DNA of 64,000 bases from Bradysia coprophila (lineage: Eukaryota > Arthropoda > Insecta > Diptera > Sciaridae). The notes under the pieces are model-generated. The model saw only the letters and a list, made by a program, of their open reading frames with translations. It did not search any database and was not told the DNA's origin. Each line of letters opens with the position of its first letter. Within the stretch, counting starts at the first letter, position 1. The position numbers and the translations under genes are program-made. Positions 46,645-58,100 of this stretch are shown here, in pieces. The stretch covers positions 558,001 to 622,000 of the forward strand of contig NW_023503456.1 of the NCBI RefSeq assembly GCF_014529535.1, written 5' to 3'.

Positions 46645-49600
46645 ATGACTGCGAGCGATTGTGGAAAAACGATTGCAACGAAAGGAAGAGAAAAAAGCGA
46701 AAGCGGAGCACCACAGCCTCATTCGGATTGCTCGAGGCTTTCGGTAACGACCCGGAAACGCCTAAAGGACATGAGAATTCGATCCTGGAATGTAAGATGT
46801 CAGACTTACAGGCCAGGAGGATTGATGAAACTGACAAATGAACTGAAGAAAGCCAAAGTCGACATTGCTGCTATTCAAGAGAGCGGTTACAATCAAAATG
46901 CACAAACTTCCCGCTTCAATGGCTATACCACATTTCATAGCAGCAACAGTCGAGACCATGTACTTGGTACTGCCTTCATGGTAGCCACAAAAAAGGAACA
47001 TCTGGTACTGGACTTCCGAAAAGTCAACGAGCGCCTATGCGTGTTACGTCTGAAAGGCCGTTTCAAAAACTACTCCGTGATAAACGTACACGCACCTCAT
47101 AATGAATCGGTGGAGGGTGATAAGGACGATTATTATGAAGCGCTTGCAAGAGCCTACGATGAATTACCGGCACACGATATTAAAATCGTTATAGGAGATT
47201 TCAACGCCAAAGTAGGCAAAGAGGAAGTGTACAGACCAACAATAGGAAGGTACAGTCTGCATGAAAATACGAATGAGAACGGTCAGCGTATGATTTTCTT
47301 CGCTGCCGAAAGGAACCTGGTTGTGAAAAGTACTTTCCATAAACATAAAAGCAGACACCTGGCTACCTGGAAGCATCCCAATGACAATTTTTTTGATACC
47401 AATATTGAAAAATGATACTTTCGCCCCGCATATGAGGGGCGAAAGTAAAAAAATGCATCCCACGGGGAGAAAGTACTTAACGAAGAGCGAACGCAACTGA
47501 ACGAACAGCGAAAGTGACTGACGTCACAGAAAATGAGAGAAATGAGTCGAGTTGTCAACAAAATCCGCTCATATTATGAAGAATACTTTGATCAAAATTG
47601 TAAAACACTGTGCGCCAGTGTTCTTATTGAAATTAGCATACAAAGTTGATACTTTTTGTTACTGAATGATTTGTTAGTTATATCTTAATTTTTGTGTGTG
47701 TTATTGTTGTGATGGCTAAATTATTAAATTTTACATATACCAGGGGGCTGCCGCCCCCTGGACCCCCGCATTTTCTGGGTAAATGCCTTTTTATTTCAAC
47801 ATTTTGTTGCGATGTTTGCGATACGTATCAATTTTCAATGTTGGTATCAAAAAAAATAGTATGAACGACTCGGGGCAAAAGTAAAAAAATTCAACCTGTG
47901 CGATTAGAGCCCTTGCCTTCGGCGCGGGCTCCAACTCTCGCACACGGTTGAATTTTTTTACTTTCGCCCCTTGTCATTCAATGTACTATTGCCAGCAAAT
48001 CAGATTGACCATCTACTGATTAGCGGGCGGCACCTCACCGACGTCATTGACGTCAAATCATGTTGGAAAGCAAATGTCGACTCTGATCATTATCTGGTTG
48101 TGTCAACGTTGAGAGCACATCTAGCCCGGTTTCATAATGGACGTAGTGAAACTGTGAGGCGTTTTGCGGTGGAGAAATTAAAGGATACACGGATAGCGGA
48201 GACGTTTGCTGATAACATTAGTACAAAGCTTCAACAATTACGACAAGCTCAGCCAGGCGACACTCCTCCCGAATGGCTATCGGTGAGTGATGTGATTAAG
48301 AAGGAAGCAATCGACACCTTAGGATATCAGAGGCCTAATGATTTTAAGACCTGGTTTGACGCAGAATGTGCTGATGTTACAGATCGTAAAAATGCTGCAC
48401 GAATTGAGAAGGAATCGGCGAGAACTAGAGAACGGAAAACGGAAGCGGATCAGCGCTACAAAGATCTGAGGAGGGAGGAAAAGCGCTTGCACCGGCGCAA
48501 GAAAAAGGAACTTGAAGAAAGGACGCTTCTTCAGTTGGAAAGATTATGTAGTGCAAACGAATCACGGAAGTTCTACAAACGAATAAACAACCAAAGAAGA
48601 GGCTTCAATTCTCGAATGACTATCTGCAGAGCAGTCGACGGCACTTTGCTTACAGCAAAACATGATGTCCTGGAACGATTCAAGGAACATTTTAGTGCTC
48701 TGTTAAACGGGGATGTTGAAGACGGCAATGCTACCGATGATTCTTTTCTCAACGACGACGGTCGTATCGTGTCAGCACCAACATTGGAGGAAGTCTCAGC
48801 AGCAATCTCCGCACTCAAAACAACAAAGCTTCAGGTCCGGATAATATACCAGCGGAACTGCTGAAAATGGGTGGTGAGGAATTGGCTAAGGTGATTTATG
48901 AATTAGTCGAGCGAATATGGAACAACGAATCGTTACCGGATCAGTGGTTAGAGGGTGCCATTTTACCTCTGCACAAGAAAGGTGACAGGATGATTTGCGA
49001 AAACTACCGTGGTATTGCTTTGCTTAACACGGCGTACAAGGTTTTTGCTCGAGTGCTATTCGTTAGACTAAATCCACGGGCTGAGGCAGTCATTGGAGAT
49101 TATCAAGGCGGATTCAGACGAGATCGCTCAACAACTGACCAAATATTCAACCTTCGTCTGATTCTGCAAAAAGGCAGGGAATTTCAAGTCCGGACTTACC
49201 ATCTGTTTAAAATCCTAAGGTTTTCTGATTTTAATTCTTTCTTTATTAACAATAAATTGGTTTAACAATTGGTAGGTTCGTTGATTAGATTATACAATAT
49301 AATTTACGATAGATGGCTCGTATTAAACATTAGTTCGTACTGAATATGAATCACGATTCAAATAACCCCGGCAATATTATACACCATCTTTTCATCGACT
49401 TCAAGCAAGCCTACGATAGGACCAAGCGTAGGGAATTGTATGTTGCGATGAAGGAGCTGGGCTTCGAAACAAAACTGATTCGTCTTGTGAAAGCGACATT
49501 GGAGGGCACCAGATGTCGTGTCAAGGTGCAAAATGACTTGTCTGACGTTTTTGCTGTAAGGGAAGGGCTGAAACAGGGCGACGCACTGTCTTGCCTGCTC

Positions 49601-50498
49601 TTCAATTTGGCTTTGGAAATCGCAATGAGACGTGCTGGTATCCAAACCAACAAAACACTGGTGAATGGATCAGTTCAAGTTCTGGGCTTTGCAGATGACT
49701 TGGATCTTGCCAGTCGTACACATGCAGCAGCGGTAGACACTTTCACAAATCTGAAAATCCAAGCGGAGAGAATGGGTTTGATGATCAACGAATCGAAAAC
49801 CAAGTACATGAAGGCCGAACTCAATACGGTTGCCAATCAACAAGGGGACGTGATAAGCATTGGAGAGTACAACCTCGAGGTAGTCGAAGAATTCATCTAC
49901 CTTGGAGCGCTGATTCGTTCGGATGGCGATAATACACCTGAAATCCAAAGACGAATCATGGCGGCAAGCAGATGCTATTACGGTCTAATCATTTAAATCA
50001 TCTAAACATTTACGCTCAAAGTTGATATCGAAGAAAACGAAGTGCCAAGTTTACAAAACGCTCATTCGTCCAGTTCTGATCTATGGATGCGAATCTTGGA
50101 CGGTGAAGAGAAGTGATGAACAGTTGCTCCTAACGTTCGAGCGTAAGGTCCTTCGTACTATTTTCGGAGCGATGCGTGAAGGCGAAAGGTGGCGGCGACG
50201 ATACAACTTTGAATTGAAACGTGATTTTGGCGAGCCGGATATTGTGGCAGTGGTGAAAGTCCAACGGTTGAGGTGGGCAGGACATGTAGCACGCATGGAC
50301 AGGAACAGAGCCCCCTCAATGTTATTCCGAAATGATCCAGAAGGGCGAAGAGGAGTAGGACGCCCTAAAATGCGATGGATAGATGGCGTCGAATCAGATC
50401 TTCGGGCGCTGGGAATAAGAGGTTGGCAAAGTGCAGCGAATGACCGGGCACGCTGGAACCGGATTCTCGACCAGGCCAAGGCCCACAAGTGGCTGTAG
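46645..50498 (+). pseudogene. Endonuclease/reverse transcriptase polyprotein, interrupted
   Basis: Piece 1 (46645-~47390): apurinic-type endonuclease with IRSWNVR, AAIQES (catalytic Glu), INVHAPHN and VIGDFNAKVG. After the insertion, piece 2 (from ~47990 to 48864) has QIDHLLISGRH and the closing SDHYLV motif, then a charged Lys/Arg/Glu linker. Piece 3 (48867-~49200), shifted by one frame, has LHKKGDRMICENYRGIALL and YQGGFRRDRSTTDQ. Piece 4 (49375-49996) has the RT palm: FIDFKQAYD, GLKQGDALSCLLFN and FADDLDLAS. Piece 5 (50022-50498) has the C-terminal CESWTVK, RWAGHVARM and GRPKMRW. Catalytic residues survive, so the damage is recent. Confidence 0.9.
47388..47970. mobile_element. ~550-bp insertion with hairpins in the retrotransposon
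   Basis: Inverted repeats of about 30 bp (TTTTTTTGATACCAA...) join 47388-47418 with 47826-47857. Beyond them, 47875-47969 is a second hairpin: GGGGC(A/G)AAAGTAAAAAAATT arms and an inner GAGCCC...GGGCTC stem. Another stem, CCAGGGGGC-TGCC-GCCCCCTGG, lies at 47740-47761. No clean target duplication is visible. The endonuclease frame resumes on its right. Confidence 0.75.
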
Positions 50499-50822
50499 CG
50501 CCGGTAAAGTAAAGTAAGTAAGAGCTATATAATAGCATATTCATCTGTGAAATGTTTATTTACAGTGAAATATAGGTAAATATAGCGGTATATAGCTGTT
50601 TAAATAGGAATTTATGAAAGTTGACTTCGTACGGGGCTGTCTATATTGCCTCCGGCAATTTATTTGTATATGCTAACAAGGCAAAGAGTGGATAATGTAA
50701 GTGATTTTAAAGCGCGAATAGCTTTTCAGTAGAGACGAGTATGAAGTGAGAGAAATGAAGAGTTTCATATAAAGGCTTTTGATACGAATAGGTGTTTCGT
50801 ACGGGTCGGCGTTAGCTATGTT

Positions 50823-52167
50823 TTTTTTCTCGATCTGTTATGAACACCTTCTCGGATTAAGCGAGATCATCACTCAGGGCCTTTTTTTTCGAGAATTTTA
50901 TTGCTAAATTTTGGAGATTTTTCAGAATTTATCGGAATTTTTAGAAAACTTTTCAGAATTAAAATTCTCTGAAAAATAAGCTGTTCCATCACCACGAAGG
51001 CATTTTCCGAATTATCAAACAGCACAACATCGGAATCACCAGTCTCATGCTATTTGGAATAAATCTTTGTCTCTGTTTACACGCTAAATATTGATAACGA
51101 TGATTATGATAAATCTGATGCTTAATGAGCACAGGGCGTTTACAAATTGAATAAATTTAAACGAAGCAATGAAGCAACATTGCGATGTAATTATAGTTGA
51201 ATAAAATGATCGAATAGAAACGTAGAAACAGTACCCGAGATATAAACTATATGGGTTGAAAGTGGCTTATTACAACCCTAGGGATGAAAAGTAAATTGAC
51301 TTTAAACTCAATTGCATGTAAAATCCATTACAAAACTCGGAAAAAATGAAGTCCTATTTTCGTGTGTTCATTGACCTCGGCCTCGACTCGGATCAACTAA
51401 ATTCACATGAAAACTCTACTTTTCATCCGAAGCGGAGCTGAGGTAAATAAACACACGAAAACACGAATTTTAATTTTTTTCCGGATTTTGTAATGAAATT
51501 TGTGCCACCGAGAATTGAAATACGACTCTTTTCAGCACTCATTTTAGTGTTGTAAAGTGACTTATTTCAGCACCCGTTTGATGTGATATTACAACACTCA
51601 AAGCAGTGTTGTTATGGAATTCGTATGAGTTATTACAACATTCGTTTTTGAAAATGCAAAGCAATGTGATCGATCAAATTTGAAGAGTGATTGTTTACCA
51701 TGAAAATTATGATTTTTTGGGCATTTGTCTATTTCAATTCTCGGTTGGCACAAAGCATGATGTGTTACACGTATTGTAATGAGATTTTTTCAGCACACGA
51801 CCCAATTTTCCTTACTCGCTCCGCTCGTACGGAAAACTTGGGTCTAGTGCTGAAAAAATCAACATTACAATACTTGTAACACAACATACTATTACATGCT
51901 GATAGCGTCGAAAGTAGTGCTTGAAACATCGGTAAGGTAGATACGTAGTATTATCATTGAGTAGTGTGTAATAATCTAGGAAAAGTCTATAACACCCTAC
52001 AAAAGAAAAACTTGAAAATCTTGAGTGACTTTGCCTTAACAGACTATGATTTGCCGTGTTGACTTTCAGTTCTTAGGGAAATAAATCAGTGAGTTGATAA
52101 CGCATTTTCGATCCAGTCGCACTCAATCAGCCTGAAAGTCTGATACGAAAAATATTATTTCAATAAA
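50823..52167. other. Non-coding; hairpin element
   Basis: At 51762-51888, arms containing TGTTACACGTATTGTAATG and TTTTTTCAGCAC pair around ACCCAATTTTCC...CTTGGGT with a short CGCTCCGCTCGTACGG loop: a probable MITE. 51380-51450 relates to 15340-15410. No gene seen; the last part is the transporter's 5' region. Confidence 0.5.
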
Positions 52168-55100
52168 ATGGTGGAACAAAATTCAATAAACTCGAAACGC
52201 ATCAACGATGAGGACTCTGATCCGTTGAATAATAAAAAATCGAAAAATTTCGTCAAGAAAAATTTGTTGCTCATAACAACTTTGGCCGGTGTTGCAATTG
52301 GCACATTTACTGGTGTGTGTGTGTGTAGTTACTTTTCTTACAGTGAATATGCATTGAGTGAAGATTATGGCAATGTTGCCTAAGTTAGGACCAGGAGGAT
52401 CCAACGGATTGAAATCGGTCGAGTTTAAACGTTATAAACCAATTGAATAGCAGTTTCGGTTCAATGTCACGGTGGGAATTCTTGCACCAACTATTCCAAA
52501 GCGATTCTTGTGAATTCGTAGTCCGTAGACATTGAGGCTGTTTAGTATATAGGCGGTGTCGATACTAGTACAAATAGTCGATTGAGAGGGCCCTGGCTGG
52601 CAGCACTGAGGAGTTGTTTGATAAGTTTACCACAGTGCTGACAGCCAGCTCTCTTTTAAGTGAGTAATGTATACAAAACAGCCTCGAAGTCTACAGACTG
52701 CGAATTCGCACGAATTGAATTGGAATAGTCAGTGCAACGTGACATTGGATCGAATCAGTGCTGCCAGTCAGGCTACTTTTAATTCAAAGCTGTAAACTCT
52801 GGGAAAGGTCATGCAGATACAGATACACGGGTGGCACATCACAGTTGACGATAAAATGGCAGATTTCACACAAAAATTTACCTCATGCGATGACTCTCGT
52901 CGATGCTGTGAATTTTCTTACATGTAAAATCATCAGAGTATCTAATAAAATTGGAGTCTGTGTGACCTCCTCAAAGTGTACACAGTCTCGCAAAAAAAAG
53001 GCTCAAACTCTCAATCAATCCCCAAAAAAGATTTCATCTGTTCGTCCGTTCGTCGTGAGGGATTCAAAAGGAAAAACTGCCGACTGAAATCGTACGCATT
53101 TTCCAGTGGAATTTTTTATATGTGTCCAGAAAGGTATTCGAACCAAGAAGCCAAACCAACTTTCAAAACGAGCCATCAGAACAGTCGGAGCGTTTGCTGC
53201 GACTGAGCCCCGTACAAACCCGTATATCTATTAGGTACGTGACCCTAGTGCGTCTGTCACCCTACTTTGACCGTAAGCTTATGCGCCGGTTAAAGTAGTT
53301 AAAGTAAAATTATTATGTAATGTGTACATCTTAGTACGACGTTCCTTTCAAATAAAACAAAAATTTCAAATAGCCCTAAAATTTTAATTTATTGAGTATA
53401 AATACACATAGGGCCTAGTATCGGCCTCAGTCCGAGGATCCAAATTTAATTTTTTTTCGACTATTCGGCTATCTTCCAAATGAAACAAAAATTACGAAAA
53501 ACGGATAAAATTTGCTCGAGTTATATGTAAAATACACATAGGGCCCTAGTAGCGGCCTTAGTCCAAGGACCCAAATTTAATTTTTTTTTCAACAACATTC
53601 TATTCGGTGTTCGATTATCTTTCAAATGAAACAAAAATTACGAAAAACGGATGCAATTTGCTCGAGTTATATGTAAAATACACATAGGGCCCTAGTAGCG
53701 GCCTTAGTCCGAGGACCCAAATTTATTTATTTTTTTCAACAACATTCTATTCGGCTTTCGATTACCTTCCAAATGACACAAAAATTACGAAAAACGAATG
53801 AAATTTACTTGAGTTCTATGTAAAATACACATAGGGCCCTAGTAGCTTTTCACTTCTAAGGCCCTAACTCACGGTCCACTCACCCGATTTTAAAAAACTT
53901 TTTTTTCCTGGATTGGTATTGACAATACCCATCATTTGCCGTGTCATTTACATTTCCATCGTTTATTTTGCCATAAATATCACCAAAAGACCTTAAATCA
54001 CTTAGGTGGCCCTAACTCACGAAGGGCCGACCCGAATATGCCCATCTTCGAACTTAGCCTCACTATTTTGACTATCTTTCAGGGGAAAAAAAAATTTTGA
54101 AATCGGATTTGATTTACTCAAGATATCGACGTGACAGACAGACGGACAGACGGCCCAAATTTTTATTGCGGATTCGTCATCTATGAACATAGGCAAACAC
54201 TTTGCCCTTACCGTCTGCTTCGAATTCCATCAATTACACACGGCATCGTAATCCTATAAGCCCCTTGTACTTCGTACGGGGCTAAAAATTCTTCGAAGCT
54301 TGTGTGGGAGGTGATCAAAACCGGAAACATGCACTTTTCTTCAAGAAATTTCTCGAGTTACACGAGCCGTACAGGGTCGTGTGGGGTGTCATTAGAAAAG
54401 TAATTACATGTACTTCCGGGGCAGTTGGGGTCTTGTGGGAGTTTGGAAGCATCTACGATACAATATGAGAAGTTGAAATGTTTAAGTGCTCATATTTCAT
54501 CGTAGATGCTTCCAAACCACCATAAGACAGGACCTATTTAAAAAAAATTAAATTTCCAAAAAATTTCAAATTTTGTCCATCACTTTTCGTCATTTCATCT
54601 AAAAACACAACAGATTGCATCGTAAATGTTGTTTTCACTGCCTTTTTAGTTGTTTTTCATGTATTTGAGCTTAACTGATTACTTCGGAATGAGATCTAAC
54701 AGAAAACAAAATTTGGAAATTTTAGGAGTTTTTGTGAAATTTTGGAAATTAAAAAAAATTAAATTCCTTAAAATAGGCCCTGCCATAAGACCCTATTTGC
54801 CCTGAAACAATATAAGAACATAGCTAACGCCGACCCGTACGAAACACCTATTCGTATCAAAAGCCTTTAATGTGAAACTCTTCATTTCTCTTACTTCATT
54901 TTCTTCTCTGCTGAAAAACTATTCTTCCTTTTAAATCACTTACATTATCCACTCTTTGCCTTGTTAGCATATACAAATAAATTGCCAGAGGCAATATAGA
55001 CAGCCCCGTACGAAGTCAAATTTCATAAATTCCTATTTAAACAGCTATATTTACCTATATTTCACTATAAATAAACATTTCACAGATAAATATATGCTAT

Positions 55101-58100
55101 TATATAGCTCTATATGCCTGTATATAGCTCAATATAGCTGTATATAGGTATATATAGGTGTCCGTATATGGAATCCCTGAAACCCCACACACATAACAAA
55201 TTATTTCCATGTTAACAGAAACTCTCTCTCTAAGTACCATTTTTCCCAAGATATATCACTTTTATTAAAATCCAATATGGCCACCGGCAGCCATTTTGTT
55301 AGGAGACCGGAAATTTTACCGACGCTTTACATTCGTTCTTCTTCTTCTTCTTCTTCTTTTTCAGCCTGTTTCTATCCACTGCTGGATGTAGGCCTCTCCA
55401 ACTTCTTTCCATTTCGTACGATCCATTGCCATTTGCTGCCAGTTTGTACCTGCAATATTCTTAATTCCGTTTGTCCATCTCTCTGGTGGTCTACCTATAG
55501 CTCGTCTTTTATATGGTCGCCAGTTCATGATTTTTTTGGTCCAACGTTCGTCTGTCCTTCTTGCAATATGTCCCGCCCAGCTCCATTTCAGAGATGCTAT
55601 TCTTTCCATGACATCAACGACCCTGGTTTGTTGTCGAATCCATTGATTCGTCATTCTGTCTCTGAGTGTTATTCCAAGCATACTCCGTTCCATGGCTCTT
55701 TGTGTCACTCTCAATTTATCTTCGGATGCTTTCGTTAAAGTTAACGTTTCCGCTCCATAAGTGAGCACTGGAAGGACACAAGTGTCGAAAACTTTGCGTT
55801 TCAGACTATTATTCATTTTGCTTTTGAAAATGAGTCTGAGTTTTCCGAACGCTGCCCATGCAAGACCAATCCTACGTCTTATTTCTGCAGTTTGGTTGTC
55901 CAGACCTAACTTCAGCTTATGTCCTAGATATACGTAGCTGTCGACTCGTTCAATGACAGTGTCACCAATTTTGATTTCTCTATCGTCCCCGATGTTGGTC
56001 ATGACTTTGGTTTTCGATAAGTTCATCTTCGTTGATACCTTTCAAACAAAAAAAAATTCATGAAATTCGGTCAAAATTTACTCGAGATATTGACAAAATA
56101 CTCCACGTTCACTGTACGGCCGAGTAGCCAGATAAGAGCTCACTCCAAGAGACCTAGCTCACGCTCCGGAGAACATAATTTCATAAACTTTTTTTTCCCT
56201 GATTGGTACGGTCAATACCTATCTAATAAAGCTAAAACGAACGAAATATGTTCAAATGTGGCCGACCTACAAGCAAAAACTGCTTGCCGCCCTGTGCCTG
56301 CTCCACACCAAGGGGTCTAACTCACGAGTCGGTCATCCGATTTCCATAAACTTTTTTTTTGTCGATCGGTATTGTAAATACCTTTTATTTGACGTATCAC
56401 TTACAAGTTGAACGTTTAAATGTCCGGAGATATCTTCGAAAAACCGTAAAGCACTTATTGGGCCACAGCTCGGGAGGGGTCGATCCAAAATCACTCATCT
56501 TCGAACTTAGCCTGTCTTTTGACATTACCAAACGGGAAAAAAAGAATTTTCAAAATCGGATGCGTTTTACTCAAGTTATCGTGCAGACAGACAGACGGAC
56601 AGACAGACGGACAGACAGACGGACAGACAGACGGACAGACGGACAGACAGACGGACATTTTTTTTCGCGGATTTGGCATCTCTAGACAACCACAATAGGT
56701 TTCCCCTTACTCAGGGAGTCCAATTCGACGTGTTACAAACGTATGCGTAAACCTATAAGACCCCAGTACTTCGTACCCATATGACACTCCATATGACACT
56801 CCACACGACCATGTACGGCTCGTGTAACTGGAGAAATTTCTGTACGAAATTTCGGTTTTTGATCACCTCCGACTAGCCACACAAGCTAAGAAGAATTTTT
56901 GGAAATAGTTTTGGATTCTTGGGTCGAATACATTTCTGGGTATAAAAAATTCTGTTGGAAAATGCGTCCCATTTCGGTCGGCTGTTTTTCAAAAGAATCC
57001 CTCCGTAACTTCGTCTACGAGATTTGGATTTTTTTTTTAGTTGGTTAAAGATTTCGCCACTAACATACCTGTCTAACGGATTAATCTTCCATGGAATCCA
57101 CGTACAATAACCAAAATTATCGGGTCTGTCACTTCTAAGCACTTTTACGGGATAATCTAGTCCTTCGTCATTTTTAAACATTCGTTTTTGAAAGACCACA
57201 TTAACAAAAGCCCATCGTTTTGTCGGTCGTACGTACTGTCGTTAACGGATGATTTTCCAGGTTTCCTCTTACGTCCGTATCATTTATCTGCCGACACCAT
57301 CATGCTGATCGCCTATCCCGGTGAGCTATTTTTGCGACTATTAAAATTGGTCACATTACCGATGCTCGTGTCCAGCCTTGTAACCGTTTCGGCCAATTTA
57401 AATGCTCGCATGAACGGTAAAATTGTGTTCCGAACGATAGTCTACTTCGCCACAACGTCCATGCTGTCAGCACTTTGCGGTATTTTAATTGCTATGATTT
57501 TGCAACCGGGTAATGTTGGTAGTGGCAAAAGCTTGGACGAAACGATTCAGAGCGAACAACATGCTAAGTTCTTGGATACGATTTTAGATCTGGGACGGTA
57601 AATATTTCCCTTTGCTGTTAACCGTTCTCGAACTCCCGATACACTTTTCCGTAGAAACTTATTTCCGGACAATTTATTCGAGGCGACCTTTCAACAAACC
57701 GTGACCACCTACGTTCCAACAAAGGGTACTGACTCAAATTCGATGTTGGTGCGCACACTGACCCAACGATCCGGCACCAATACAATGGGAATCGTACTAT
57801 TTTGCCTGGTGTTCGGCAGTTTGTTGAGGACAATGGGAGAACGCGGTCGGGTCGTTAAAGATTTCTTTGCCGCAACATTTGACGTTACGTTGAAACTGAT
57901 CACGGCAATCATTTGGCTGACCAGTGTTGCAGTGGCGAGCATTATCGCTGCCAAAATACTGAGCATCGACAAATTGTTGGAAGTTTTCTCTCAGCTCGCC
58001 TCGTTCATCGTTTGCGTTCTGCTCGGCATAGCATTCCATCAATTGATTATGTTGCCCGCCATTTATTTCATATTCTTACGGAAGCAACCGTACACGTTCT

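Larger units (their letters stand above)
46243..50520 (+). mobile_element. Near full-length endonuclease-RT non-LTR retrotransposon
   Basis: A 13-bp target duplication AGAGCTATATAAT stands at 46230-46242 and 50521-50533. About 500 bp of 5' UTR precede the coding part, and the 3' end is GTAAAGTAAAGTAAGTA, a tetranucleotide tail typical of RTE-like lineages. It differs from the GAA-tailed family in sequence and tail. Three interruptions (47388-47970, ~49200-49345, ~49995-50020) break the reading frame. Confidence 0.92.
45343..50822. mobile_element. F2 copy B, split by a retrotransposon
   Basis: 45343-46242 and 50521-50822 together match F2 copy A, from TTTACGCATAC to GGGTCGGCGTTAGCTATGTT. The left terminus is degraded. 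The interruption 46243-50520 is the full-length retrotransposon. Confidence 0.78.
54817..56776. mobile_element. F2 copy C, inverted, with nested retrotransposon
   Basis: From AACATAGCTAACGCCGACCC to CCAGTACTTCGTAC this is the reverse complement of copy A (39061-40230). It carries an expanded GACAGACGG run at 56583-56655 and the retrotransposon fragment at 55338-56027. Confidence 0.78.
54286..56900. mobile_element. Outer element with ~110-bp inverted ends
   Basis: The left end (54286-54400: AAAAATTCTTCGAAGCTTG, GAGGTGATCAAAA, GTTACACGAGCCGTACA) is the complement of 56785-56900. Between them sit a hAT-like MITE, F2 copy C and an R-T fragment, making it the outermost of several nested layers. 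No transposase. Confidence 0.65.

Noticed and set aside
57188-57260. ATG upstream of the transporter's second exon as its start
   Set aside because: The residues have no family similarity, and a good acceptor (TTTTCCAG) at 57260 joins to the TM1 exon at 52168-52312.
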